From contig JAZAYU010000005.1 in the NCBI GenBank assembly GCA_038501625.1, forward strand, positions 1,612,001-1,676,000: a DNA stretch of 64,000 nt, in the 5' to 3' direction. Origin of the DNA: Corbicula japonica (taxonomy: Eukaryota; Mollusca; Bivalvia; Venerida; Cyrenidae). The notes beneath the pieces were generated by a model. That model was not told where the DNA came from. It was given only the letters and a program-made list of their open reading frames with translations, and did not search any database. Numbering within the stretch: the stretch's first letter is position 1; each line of letters starts with the position of its first letter. The translations under genes were made by a program, and so were the position numbers. This document shows, in pieces, positions 34,501 through 44,289 of this stretch.

Positions 34501-37500
34501 AAGTTGTTGGACAATGACTTCTGGTCCTGGAAGATAAAAAATGGATTTAAAAACTAATAAACATTACTTTAAAGCTAATAAACATTATGATGATAATGTC
34601 AGTTTGTTCATTGTCCATACAATTTTAAATGTAGCCAGCTATTATCTTCACTGAAGCCAGCGATTATCCATCTCGCTTTGACATCTTCAGAAAAGTAAGG
34701 TTTAGATTCATTTTTACCGAACTGTGTTACCATGTTGTGATTGTTTATAAACAGAGGGACAGTAAAGGATCAAATAGTTATGTTTTCTTCAATCAAATAC
34801 CTGAATACAGATGGAAACTTGTTTAATTTTGAGCAATGGGTCGAATTTTCCACCGTGGGAAATATACTGAGCCAAAATGAAAACTTGACAAAAATAACAT
34901 TGAAAAATCCTATTACATAAATGATACCAGTTAATACAAACATCCGGAGGTATTTGATCACCAATATGTTTATCTTGGAAGTTGTCGGTTCATTATCTAT
35001 CGGTTAAAAAGAATCAAAGAAATAAATTACGTAACATCTTCTGTGGAAAGTTAAGCGTTGGCTTTTGTTCTGACTTAAATAAAAAAAAGGGGGGTTATTT
35101 GCTTAAACGGAATATTTCAAGTCACTTTATCTTATTTCTTTGCATAGTTGGGCTTTAAAGATTGTGTTTTTTTCTTCTGTACATGCCATAAAGTCAAATA
35201 ATCTCTTTGAGACTGTTATGTTGAACATTATCGAGCTCACCATTATTTAGGAAAGAGGAGATAACCTTGACCTCTGTGAAAAAAATAACAAATGTCCAGA
35301 TATATTCAATCACCACAGATTTAATGAGAGATAAAATTTATAATCACTAAACAAAATATTTGAATTTAAAAACTGGAAAGTTTTCATTTTTGTTCAGTAT
35401 ATCTCTTATCGTGATTTGACTTCGCCGTTTTACGGTTCCACTAGAAAACCAATAGAAAATTAATTTGTAAAAAAATCAAAATTCGAATAAAACTGTTGTT
35501 CGAGACAGTGGTTACTAATTCAAGAATGTTAAGCCGTATAATTATGTATTTTAGTCACTATACTTATATGTATCGTATTTGTCAGGGCATCGATTGTTAA
35601 GGTAGGCAGCGATAATTTTAAACTGTCTGGTGAAATGCGATTGTATTATTACCGTATACCCAAACAAACAAATTACTTTAGTATTGTTTTAAACAATTTG
35701 TATTTCATTTCAAGACGTATAATTGGTTTTGGTTTACACTTGCTCTCCGTTAATCAATAATATGTAGAGGGTGGAAGTGGCAATGCAAAGGCACGTATTT
35801 ATAGATTTAAAATGAGAAATTGCTTTGAGCTTGGCTATTGAGGATAAAATGCTCCCACTTGTATTTTTGATTTATGAACGAAGAAAGCAAAAAGTAGTAT
35901 TACCTTCAATGCTGCAAGAGTTATTGCCGAAGTCGCACACTTCTGTAAAACCACACGACTCCGAACCACATTTGAGGAACTCCTAAAAAATTGTAACGTA
36001 AAATATATTACAATACACAACTTTTAATAAAAACACTCTTTATTTTGACGTTTCGGCCTTACGGCCTTTATCAAATAATACAAATCGCTTAAGTCTACAT
36101 CTTTTCTACATAATTCATAACCGGAAATAATAAACCATAAACGACGCCGACGTCAAAGTCTTCATTATACATGGACGCGCCAAAAATGACTGCTAGTGTA
36201 TGCGTGCATGCGTTTGTATTTCCGCGTGTGCGTTTGCATGTAAGTGTATTCATGTGGGCTTTGTTTATACGTTCGTGTGTGTGTTTGTGCGTGTGTGCGT
36301 GAGTGTGTTTATACCCGTGGATTATAGAGAGGGATTTGTGTATAAGATAGTTCTTATGTGTGTTTGTGTGTGCGTCTGTGCATGAGTACAAGAGCGTTTG
36401 TGTTCATGTGTGCGTAGGTGTGTGTGTGTGTGTGCGCGCGCGTGCGTGTGCGTGTGCGTGTGTGAGTGTGTGCATGCGTCAACGTGCGTGCGTGTGCGTG
36501 TAACTGTATCTGCGTAAGTAATGTATACATGTTAGTTCGCCCGTGTGTGCATATGATCACGGTTGAATGTGTGAAGCATGCATGAGTGCTCGTGCGCGCG
36601 CCTGCGCATTTTGGAGAGTTATGTGTACTTGATAGTATGTGTGTACGTTAGTGTGTGCGTGTGTACGCGTATGTACGTATGGGTAATAGGGTGTTGAGTA
36701 AACAATTGCGAACATTTGATTGTGTTAGTGTGCGTGTCTGTTTGTGTGTGTGCGGTTTCTATGTGTGTAGGTGCGCGTGTGTGCGTGTATTTTCAAGATT
36801 TGTGCATGTGTGCGCGTTCGTGCGTGTGCTTGTCTGCGTGCATGTTATGAAGGTTTTGTGTGCGGTATATATGTGCATTAGTGCGTGTGCATGTAGTGTG
36901 TAATTTTGATCATTCATACCTGGGTGTGTGTATTTGCGTGTATGCGAGAGTAAGTGCATGTTTGATCGATCGTGTTTTATGTGTACATTTACTTACTTTA
37001 CAACGAATATGAAAAGGTATTAAAACACATTTTTAGTTTGGTTGTTTTCACATCTATCATAATAATAATTGGAAATATATATTAATCTAAAAAATGTTAA
37101 ATTGAGAATCTTGATATTATTTTGAAAAGAAGTTATCTGTTATATCACATTGTTTGATTTTACATTACAGTTCTTCATCATCATCCTATTTATATTCCCG
37201 CCATAGAACTCCCAATCTAGCCTTCCTGTTTAACCCATGCGGCGCTTCTGTTTGTAACTTCTCTATCCATTGTAGCTCTTTAATCTGTCTATAATATCTT
37301 GAATTATCTTTCATTCTTTCCAACACTGTTACTCCCATGTCTCTCTCTGTGTGTCCATCGCTCGAGAAATGATCAGCTACCGGTTTCGCTCTTCTATGCC
37401 TTACGTCCGCAACATGTTCTTTCATTCTTTCCTTCAGCGATCTCCCCGTCTCCCCAACATACACCACCCTCTCGCATTTAGCACAACTTATCCCATATAC

Positions 37501-40500
37501 TAAGTTCCACATTTTACATTCACTACGTTTCGCGCTTCCTTCCATCTTCAAACTTGTATCTTTCATATCAACGCTTCTGGTACACATCTCACATATTAAG
37601 CATTTTACATCGCATGTCTTTTTCCCTTCAATTCGTCTACCATTTACAATTCTATTCAATTTCCCATGTACCAGCAGGTCCCCAAGATTCCGATCCCTCC
37701 TGTAAGCAATTATCGGTGGCTGCTTGAAAATCTCTGTCATTCTTTCCGACTGTTGAATTAATTTCATATGTTTCCCCACTATCCGATTGATGTCCGGTAA
37801 TTGATTTCCATATGTAACGACTAACGGAACTCTGTTCATCGTCTTTCTTTGTTTACCTTTCACTTCGAGTAATAATTCTCTTTTTTTGCCATCTGCCCTC
37901 CGAAGTTGATTTTCTGTAAATCTCCCACTATATCCTCTTTTTCTGAGGTGTTGTTTTAATTCCTTTCTCCGTCGGACATAATCTTTCTCTTCCGTGCATA
38001 TCCGTTTAATCCGAATCCCTAAACCATACGGTATTGCCTTCTTAACACTCGTCGGATGGTTTGATTCTTTATCTACATACATATGCTTGTCAGTCGGTTT
38101 CGTAAACAAGTCAGTTGTTAATCTGCCTTCCGCTATCTTAACTCGAGTGTCCAAAAATTCTATTTCCTTTCTGTCCCATCTAAGCTCTACTTGTATGCTC
38201 GGATGGATCTTGTTGGCGTATTCCTTGAATTCTATTAGCTTTTCTAATCCATGTAACCATATACCAAATCCGTCATCTATAAACCTCTTGTAAAAATGCG
38301 GAGTGTGCTCAAATTGCAGTAGTTTTTCATCCCATTCTCGCATGTAGCTACATGCAAAATTCCGACCCAACCTTGAGCCAATTGCTACTCCTTCCATTTG
38401 TACATACATTGTGTTATTAAACTCAAAAATATTGTTCTCTTGTACTGTCTTAACCATCTCAATAACTGCTTCTGAATTGATCCCCGACTTAGTCCTCGCA
38501 TCAAGCGCGTTCATGCATGCCGTAATACCTTCATTTCTTGGTACGGAGGGGTACAGCTTTACCACATCAAAACAAAACATAATACATTCTTCCGGTACAG
38601 GTGTTCTTATCTCTCCAAGTTTATTTAGAAAGTCTGTTGTGTCTCTGATGTAGCTAGGGGCCGTCTCTACATATTCATTTAACTCTCTCTCCGCCACTTC
38701 GGCCATTCTCTCAGTTGGTGTTCCTATCCCGCTAACTATACTCCGGTAAGGATTTCCCTTCTTATGTAGTTTAGGGTTTCCTTTGAGACTTCCAGCAACA
38801 GGGTACTTTGGGATGAGATAGTCTCTAAGCTGCGCAGCAATCAGTCCTTCTCTCAAAAGTTTATTGGCAACTGACTTCACCTTTTTAACAGTCTTTTCCA
38901 AATGTGCACTATCCACTTTTTTGTATGTTTCACTATCATTCATATCTTTTTCAAGAGTTTTAATATACTCCTCTGTGTCAATAACTACTACACCAGACCC
39001 TTTGTCGGCTGGCCGAATAACAATATCATTGTCATTTAAAAGATCATTTAACGCTTTCTGCTCCTCCTTAGATAAATTTGATTTTACATGTGATTTTAAA
39101 CCGTTAATAACATCATTCTTGACAGTGTCAATGTAAGTGTCTAGGTACTTATCTCTCCCAGGTTCTGGTGTGAAAAAACTTTCTTTTTTCATCCATGGCG
39201 AATCCTCATTAAACTGATCTGTTTTTAAATCCTTATCATAAAAATATTCCTTCAATCGAATCCGCCTTTCCCATTCTGCCAAATCACTGTGTATCTTTGC
39301 AACGTCTAAAGAATTTCTAGTCGGTATGAATGAAAAACCACGACTCAGGAGCTTCATTTCTGCCTCATTTAGTGCCCGACGTGATAAATTTGTTACAGAT
39401 TTGTGATAAATTTGCACACATTCAACCGTGATCATATGCACACACGGGCGAACTAACATGTATACATTACTTACGCAGATACAGTTACACGCACACGCAC
39501 GCACGTTGACGCATGCACAACACGCACGCACGTTGACGCATGCACACACTCACACACGCACGCGCGCACACACACACACACCTACGCACACATGAACACA
39601 AACGCTCTTGTACTCATGCACAGACGCACACACAAACACACATAAGAACTATCTTATACACAAATCCCTCTCTATAATCCACGGGTATAAACACACTCAC
39701 GCACACACGCACAAACACACACACGAGCGTATAAACAAAGCCCACATGAATACACTTACATGCAAACGCACACGCGGAAATACAAACGCATGCACGCATA
39801 CACTAGCAGTCATTTTTGGCGCGTCAATGTATAATGAAGACGTTGACGTCGGCGTCGTTTATGGTTTATTATTTCTGGTTATGAATTATGTAGAAAAGAT
39901 GTAGACTTAAGCGATTTGTATTATTTGATCAAGGCCGTAAGGCCGAAACGTCAAAATAAAGAGTGTTTTTATTAAAAGTTGGTTAATGTTTATATCCCTT
40001 AGGATATATGAAAGATATTACAATACAACCCCAAAATTAAGATCCCTTCGATAAAATGACCACTATCTCAAAGTTCTGTTTTATAGTTTTTCACTATTTT
40101 CCATCACAAAATAAGTCCATCCTACTGTAGAGACCATTTTAATTCAAACCAGAGGTGGTCTTATCAACGAGGTTTCGGTGTATTCGACATGAAGTGATTG
40201 AAAATTCGAGAATATTTGTTTGCTTCAATAAAATATGGATTTTATTTCACTCGTGATCGTGAACACTAGGAAGTGATTGGCATGCTTGAAACTGAAAGTT
40301 TCACGAGAAGCGTAGGCAAGAGTGAAAATAAAATCGATATTTCGCTGAAACAAACAACCGTATGTGTGTTTTATTTTGTTTTATGTTTTCTTGTAAAAAA
40401 ATCTTAAAAAGTGGAATTGGGACAAAAATTAGAGAAACTTTGTATTCCACAGACTCGAAACATTGAAAATACCAATTTTATTTCACAATTCTCGATATAA

Positions 40501-43500
40501 CACAAGTTTAAGTTTGTTACATACGAAGTTAATAATGCAAAACTATGTATAAACCTTGACAAGAAGAAAAGCAAACACTGTTTAAAATATTTAAATAAAA
40601 ATGGAGCAAATATAACCCTGGAATCATCGTAACAAATTTTGCCGCATTTTGTTATAACGTCCCAATTTGTATAAATAATAAAACAGATTTTTATGAAATC
40701 ATGTTTGTATTTTACAAAAAAAATCTAGAAATTGAGATTTCAACCCAATAACATAATATTATAAGTGATTTTACAAAATTATGTTGATATGATATATGAT
40801 TTTGTACATTAAAATATTTTCAACGAATCATTATAATATATTACTTAAAGATATTACTAGAACGAGGGATGATCAAAAATAACGTAGACTTTTATTATTG
40901 CATCTTAATTTGAAACACGTTCGCAATAAATTATATACTAAATTCAATTAAAACACAAACGTAACAAACTGAGCTAAAATATTCATATATTTAATCAATT
41001 TTAAAAGCGTGTCGCTTATTTGAATAACCATGGTAACACGCAGGCGGCGCTCGTCATTGCTATTGTACTTTATAAAGCAAATACCTGTCAATATATACAA
41101 AACTACTAGTGGGAAAAGAGCCAAACTTGGCAACCTCAAATCGCGGTATACGAATGATGTCATGCCAAAATTTTACGTCAATCGGACTTTGCGTTTTAAA
41201 AACAGCCGATATTTAAGAGAGCTACCACCAACGTGAAAACGTCAGAAATGTCGTCGTCAGATCGCCCGGAAATACGCGCTTTAATAAAATTGCGTAATGA
41301 TCTTTGAAAATCTCCTTCTGAAAAGCTAAAATAATTTAGCAGACGCAAACGAAAACTTCCGTAAGCCGAGCTGTAGTTTTTGAGTGGTACCAGTGGGTTT
41401 TTTTTACGATCAGGAGAGCCATTACATAGGCCTGGGGTAAGGACAAAAAGACAAAAAATCGGCGTTACGGCAGTGACGTCAATCCGGCAGGCAACTGAAG
41501 CGGACAAAAGTTCAACTATTGTGGCGCTTTTTTGAACTATTCCAGATTGGATGAGGTAGCGTGCACCGGATATTGCCGAACAAATTACATATTTAAAGGC
41601 ATGTTAATAATAAATTAACAAATTTGTTTTTCAAACAATGTTTTTGTTCGGTATTTGAATCATTAAGAATTCATAAATTATCAAAAAAGAATAAATAAGT
41701 TGTTTATTTAAATTACACTTTAGTAAACAGCTACAGAGACTGTGTCCGCAATCCAAAGACTTGTTTTATAAAAAATACAAATTTGTAATGAACTATTTTT
41801 ACAGTTAAACGCCCGTTGCTAAAGAACCGTGTGGTTATTGCATTCCCGGTCGTTTCTTCGGCGGTACGAGCGAGAAGTGACCAATTTCTTGATCGCCTCA
41901 TAACCACTTGCGAGGCTTTGACCAGCAATAAAACACTGCTATGTTCAATAAATGGGTTCCCCGGCATTGCATTCTGGTGACAGGGTCTATTTAAAAAAAC
42001 TTTAATTGATCATACGCCGCTTCGCTAACGCTGCGCCCATGAATAAACGTCGTTGACGTTGAGAGATCTAATTTGACGTGCGCCGGATAGCGCTTAGTGT
42101 ATGGTTTTAATTGTTCATAGTTTTTTACGCGATGTTGTATTTTGCTGATATTTTGTAAAAATATGCTGGACATATTCCGATTAAAGCTCGTGTAATTTTA
42201 TTTGTGGTATTTTGAATAATATAAAATCTGTAACAAAAGTCCACGTTTTTTGATCATCCCTCGTAGTTGGCATGAACAATTGAAGATTTCATCGTTTAAA
42301 CATATTCTTTCATGAATTTTAATGCGCATGTGACAAATATGTGGAACTTTATAGTTGATATAACAATGTCGTTGTTGACGTGTGTAGAGTTTATTTGTCA
42401 ACCTTTTAACTTAATTTTTTTGAATTTTAAACATATCTCTGTTGTGCATTTGGCTACGAAAAATGAATCATTTAACAATCATCCTCCGACAATTTTGAAC
42501 TTTTATGTAAACAAGTTTGAAGAGAGATATTCTAAATTTAGCAATCGTTTTCCATTAGAAACAAGCCACACCACTTGACTGCTTTCAAAAATCAATGGAA
42601 CTAAATAGAATATTGGAAAACAAAGCAATAATATGCTAAGAGCCAGCAAACGTATATCAGAAATATAACGGATAATTATATTAAATATGATTAAGTTCAA
42701 TTCCTGTATTTTTCAACATAAAGTAGTCCATGTTCACACTTATGGTGTAATCGAATGCACAAATGAGATGTGTCATGCGATGAGCCTTTGGAGATTATTT
42801 CGACTTTTTCATTTTAAATTTTGCCATTTTTGTAATGAAAGCAGTATGCGTTTTGTAATATTTTTTCTGCATTATATGTTATAGCAGTCGGAAATGCCTA
42901 ATTTCGTCTGCTTAAGCCAACCCGACTGCAAAACAAATGTTAATAAAAATAAACTTTTCCATCCAAAAGTTTGTTTTCAGGAATAACTTTACGATGATTT
43001 ATGGCGATTTGTGGAGCTTGTCACATCATAAAAGTCCTTATAAATCTATTAGCAAAAGATAAACAATTATTTATTGTGTTAAAAATAATGCGCTGCGGTA
43101 GCATTGGTTGTAGTGAGCAGTTTGTTATGATCTATTTGATTTACCAAAGACGGAAAATGGTTATTATTTATATTTGAAAAATCGTCACGGTAACTCGATC
43201 TGTTTTACATGCTGTTATAATGTTATCTTGATGCACAATAAAAAGAGATAACATAAAGTCTCTTTCATAGCAGAATAAAATAAATCAGCAAATAGGGATC
43301 CACAATTAGTATTCACAAGGATACCTATTGAGATGCATATTACTTGTTTATAAATAGAGGAACCAAATCTGATATAAATATTATCCCGTAAAAAGAAAGC
43401 GACTTGATCAGGTCCTGACAGGATTCTGAATTTGTAATAAGTAGACACAATATGCTGTATATGATATGATTCGCTGATGAAGAAGTTAATATTTAAGCAT

Positions 43501-44128
43501 TTGTACTATTGCGGTCTTCAGTAGGATTATTAATATAGTATTTCCGCGACACAAAATATTCATTTTTGACGCCTTATCAGCAGGTGTAACTACAAATCTG
43601 TTATGAAATCCTATAATTCCTTTTTTAAATGACGAATGTTTAAATGAGGTCGAGGTTGCAATAAAACTATGTTTCTTCAATAAAACAACAGATATACGAG
43701 TGTCCATTATTTTATTTAAATGTCCCCTGTAAAACCAGCAGAAACATGGTATGCAAGTCAAATTTTGAATATGTGTAGTTGTAACTGATTATACATCTTT
43801 AAAATTGACCTACCGAATGTGTTTGTTCTGGTTTCTCCAGATAAATAGAACCGGAACGTTCTATAAGAAATACGTTTGCCGAGGCATTGTGTCGCCTTTC
43901 GTTCAATTCACAAACAGTTTCTATTCTTCTGTAACTGAATGATTGGCACCTTAGTCGCCCCTGACACCTCATCGAGCAGTCCTCCAAACTATGTCCGACA
44001 AATATACGAAAGGGTTCACTATCCAGAGCTTTGTTAAAGTGTAAATTATAGAATATTGCTAAATTTATATCTATCATCACATATAAGCCAAACAAAACTT
44101 GAAATATTGCCATATTGCTATATTTCAT
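31558..44128 (-). CDS. Secreted protein with apple/PAN-like module and FBXL4-type discoidin-like domain
   Basis: Six GT-AG exons on the minus strand join in frame to 270 codons plus TAA: 44128-43814, 35982-35904, 34526-34490, 32839-32734, 32366-32193, 31659-31558. Exon 1 has a hydrophobic leader (MKYSNMAIFQVLFGLYVMID) and an apple/PAN-like segment with cysteines in DCSMRCQGRLRCQSFSY and CELNER. Exon 2 is a small Cys-rich piece (LKCGSESCGFTEVCDFG). Exons 3-6 match the N-terminal discoidin-like domain of FBXL4: IRGKPDVYPKYGDYEHAWAA, VYVTSLEIYETFNAGG, W..IW and YYVEIDAVKLVGT, but no F-box or LRRs follow. The function is unknown; a secreted binding protein (lectin or matrix) is plausible. Intron 1 (7.8 kb) carries a whole Penelope-like element in the same orientation. 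The first ATG choice follows the leader; another in-frame ATG lies 27 bases upstream. Confidence 0.85.
33240..33475. repeat. Left arm of a 1.6-kb inverted duplication
   Basis: About 235 bp (GTGGAAAATTCGACC to AGATAATAGGTGGCTC) recur in reverse complement at 34627-34857, with small indels. Both arms share AAACAAGTTTCCATCTGTAT and CAAAGCGAGATGGATAATCG. Confidence 0.85.
33818..34069 (-). CDS. Hypothetical C2H2-finger open frame inside an intron
   Basis: An 83-codon frame starting at 34,069. Residues 7-30 fit a C2H2 finger: CYWC, twelve residues, H, four residues, H. The following EFLQDESTGKKGYRIRV looks conserved in style, but I cannot name the family. A possible acceptor (TTGCAG) lies a few bases before the ATG. 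The end of the frame is Lys-rich and probably not real protein, so this may be one exon of a longer gene or a decayed transposon gene. It sits between exons 3 and 4 of the apple/FBXL4-like gene, on the same strand, and between the arms of an inverted duplication. Confidence 0.45.
   Translation of the reverse strand: MSTGFKCYWCGTEWESLTEVVSHLTLLHGHSCIKYQEFLQDESTGKKGYRIRVLPSVIPNAVTSQQKCITVTDRIIFIIHKKK
34627..34857. repeat. Right arm of a 1.6-kb inverted duplication
   Basis: Reverse complement of 33240-33475. The 1.15-kb interval between the arms holds the C2H2 frame and exon 3 of the apple/FBXL4-like gene. Confidence 0.85.
34870..35900. other. Intron DNA, nothing recognised
   Basis: Part of intron 2 of the apple/FBXL4-like gene. 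AT-rich, no repeat borders seen. Confidence 0.4.
36005..36017. repeat. Target-site duplication, left copy
   Basis: ATATTACAATACA, repeated exactly at 40015-40027 on the other side of the Penelope-like element. Confidence 0.8.
36019..36573. repeat. Left (3') inverted pseudo-LTR of the Penelope-like element
   Basis: AACTTTTAATAAAAACACTC to CACGGTTGAATGTGTG, matching 39415-39980 in reverse complement with few changes. It contains a long GT/GC-alternating stretch (about 36,270-36,515) and the hammerhead-like motif. Confidence 0.9.
36041..36080 (-). ncRNA. Hammerhead-ribozyme-like motif (sense orientation)
   Basis: On the minus strand: TTATTT, then TGATAAA, a stem GGCC with loop GTAA and GGCC, then GAAACGTC and AAAATA. 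This resembles a type I hammerhead: stem I TTATTT/AAATA, stem II GGCC/GGCC with a GNRA loop, GAAA, and cleavage triplet GTC with almost no stem III. Penelope-like elements are known to carry such minimal hammerheads. The core deviates from CTGANGA (C3 and G8 are changed, with one extra A), so activity is doubtful. Confidence 0.5.
36574..37185. repeat. GT-rich low-complexity tract and 3' untranslated part of the element
   Basis: Alternating GTGTGCGT-type sequence to about 36,960, then AT-rich DNA up to the stop codon of the element's frame. Open frames here consist of Cys/Val/Arg or His/Thr runs and are artefacts. Confidence 0.8.
37186..39549 (-). CDS. Penelope-like reverse transcriptase with GIY-YIG endonuclease
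   Basis: An intact 787-codon frame. Copies element RNA into DNA and nicks the target. Visible signatures: RPADKGSGVVVID (about 179-191), SIVSGIGTPTERMAE, FDVVKLYPSVP (327-337, first catalytic Asp), GVAIGSRLGRNFA, RFIDDGFGIW (422-431, Asp-Asp pair 425-426), IEFLDTRV, a cysteine knuckle CDVKCLICEMC (646-656), then the endonuclease core VYGISCAKC and VVYVGETGRSLKERMKEH (about 684-712). The cysteine knuckle before a C-terminal GIY-YIG places it among EN-containing Penelope-like elements; I cannot fix the clade (Neptune-like is possible). The first 50 or so residues come from the inverted repeat's CA/GT tract (CACVNVRAC-type), so the true start may be downstream, for instance near residue 64 (MKLLSRG). 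Confidence 0.92.
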   Translation of the reverse strand: MCACVNVRACCACVNVRACACNCICVSNVYMLVRPCVHMITVECVQIYHKSVTNLSRRALNEAEMKLLSRGFSFIPTRNSLDVAKIHSDLAEWERRIRLKEYFYDKDLKTDQFNEDSPWMKKESFFTPEPGRDKYLDTYIDTVKNDVINGLKSHVKSNLSKEEQKALNDLLNDNDIVIRPADKGSGVVVIDTEEYIKTLEKDMNDSETYKKVDSAHLEKTVKKVKSVANKLLREGLIAAQLRDYLIPKYPVAGSLKGNPKLHKKGNPYRSIVSGIGTPTERMAEVAERELNEYVETAPSYIRDTTDFLNKLGEIRTPVPEECIMFCFDVVKLYPSVPRNEGITACMNALDARTKSGINSEAVIEMVKTVQENNIFEFNNTMYVQMEGVAIGSRLGRNFACSYMREWDEKLLQFEHTPHFYKRFIDDGFGIWLHGLEKLIEFKEYANKIHPSIQVELRWDRKEIEFLDTRVKIAEGRLTTDLFTKPTDKHMYVDKESNHPTSVKKAIPYGLGIRIKRICTEEKDYVRRRKELKQHLRKRGYSGRFTENQLRRADGKKRELLLEVKGKQRKTMNRVPLVVTYGNQLPDINRIVGKHMKLIQQSERMTEIFKQPPIIAYRRDRNLGDLLVHGKLNRIVNGRRIEGKKTCDVKCLICEMCTRSVDMKDTSLKMEGSAKRSECKMWNLVYGISCAKCERVVYVGETGRSLKERMKEHVADVRHRRAKPVADHFSSDGHTERDMGVTVLERMKDNSRYYRQIKELQWIEKLQTEAPHGLNRKARLGVLWREYK
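39415..39980. repeat. Right (5') inverted pseudo-LTR of the Penelope-like element
   Basis: Reverse complement of 36019-36573. One extra duplicated piece (GCATGCACAACACGCACGCA region, about 39,511-39,540) distinguishes it. The start of the reverse transcriptase frame overlaps this arm. Confidence 0.9.
39921..39958 (+). ncRNA. Hammerhead-like motif, antisense copy
   Basis: TTATTTGATCAAGGCCGTAA then GGCCGAAACGTCAAAATAA, the inverted partner of the motif at 36041. Relative to the element's reading frame it is antisense, a result of the inverted end arrangement. The core position G8 is C here. Confidence 0.45.
40015..40027. repeat. Target-site duplication, right copy
   Basis: ATATTACAATACA, identical to 36005-36017. 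Confidence 0.8.
40024..40182. mobile_element. pogo/Tc1-like MITE, worn
   Basis: TACAACCCCAAAATTAAGAT at the left and GAGGTTTCGGTGTA at the right, with AAGATCC / GGTCTTAT inside; same plan as the better copy at 51411-51592. The Penelope-like element inserted exactly at its left end. Confidence 0.6.
40190..40860. other. Intron DNA, nothing recognised
   Basis: AT-rich part of intron 1 of the apple/FBXL4-like gene between the pogo-like MITE and the next element. Confidence 0.4.
40861..42268. mobile_element. Mariner-like element, 1.4 kb, no intact transposase seen
   Basis: ACGAGGGATGATCAAAAATA at the left and TTTTTTGATCATCCCTCGTA at the right form inverted ends, extending to AACGTAGACTTTT / AAAAGTCCACGTT. 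Ends of the form CGAGGGATGATC are typical of mariner-type elements. The interior has no long frame, and its 60-100-codon frames show no transposase motif I recognise, so it looks non-autonomous or dead. Confidence 0.65.
42270..43210. other. Intron DNA, nothing recognised
   Basis: AT-rich sequence in intron 1 of the apple/FBXL4-like gene. Small open frames (60-88 codons) look random. Confidence 0.4.
43215..43761 (-). pseudogene. Dead Penelope-type reverse transcriptase fragment
   Basis: Two adjacent minus-strand frames keep family phrases in the right order. The first, 43761-43486, has FHNRFVVTPADKASKMNI. The second, 43448-43215, has IRFGSSIYKQVICISIG followed by NTNCGSLFADLFYSAMKETL, a decayed form of the (R)Q..GIPMGTNC..L.ADLF motif. 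Frameshifts and stops separate them. It belongs to a different lineage from the intact element at 37186. A related fragment lies at 50940-52870. Confidence 0.7.
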
Positions 44129-44257
44129 TTTTAATTTATTAAAATTAATTTGCAATCAAAAATCAGAAAAAGCTCGTAATTCATTTGATTTATGCACATG
44201 TCAGATTATTCAACAAATGATTAAATCAATTATAAATTGATTGATTTTACGATGTCT

Positions 44258-44267
44258 TATTTTTATA
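44258..44267 (-). promoter_or_regulatory. Candidate TATA box of the apple/FBXL4-like gene
   Basis: TATAAAAATA on the minus strand, about 130 bp before the chosen ATG. Position and sequence fit, but AT-richness makes chance likely. Confidence 0.3.
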
Positions 44268-44289
44268 GCGCTGACATATTCATGTCCTC

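Larger units (their letters stand above)
36018..40014 (-). mobile_element. Penelope-like retroelement, nearly complete
   Basis: A 4.0-kb element bounded by a 13-bp direct repeat (ATATTACAATACA). Its ends are long inverted repeats, 36019-36573 and 39415-39980, nearly identical in reverse complement. The right end has 34 extra bases (39981-40014) not present on the left. One reverse transcriptase plus GIY-YIG frame lies between them on the minus strand. Penelope-like elements are known for pseudo-LTRs in direct or inverted arrangement and for short terminal extensions; here the arrangement is inverted. Left of the frame (36574-37185) is a GT-rich stretch plus an AT-rich 3' untranslated part. 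The element sits in intron 1 of the apple/FBXL4-like gene, in its transcriptional sense. Arm similarity and the unbroken frame suggest a recent insertion. Confidence 0.9.

Noticed and set aside
36095..36960. Several 60-98-codon Cys/Val or His/Thr frames
   Set aside because: They translate the GT-rich tract and the inverted ends of the Penelope-like element; the same frames appear mirrored at 39,608-39,904.
36019..39980. LTR retrotransposon with Gag-Pol
   Set aside because: The terminal repeats are inverted, not direct, and the protein has Penelope-type RT motifs and a GIY-YIG domain with no protease, RNase H or integrase.
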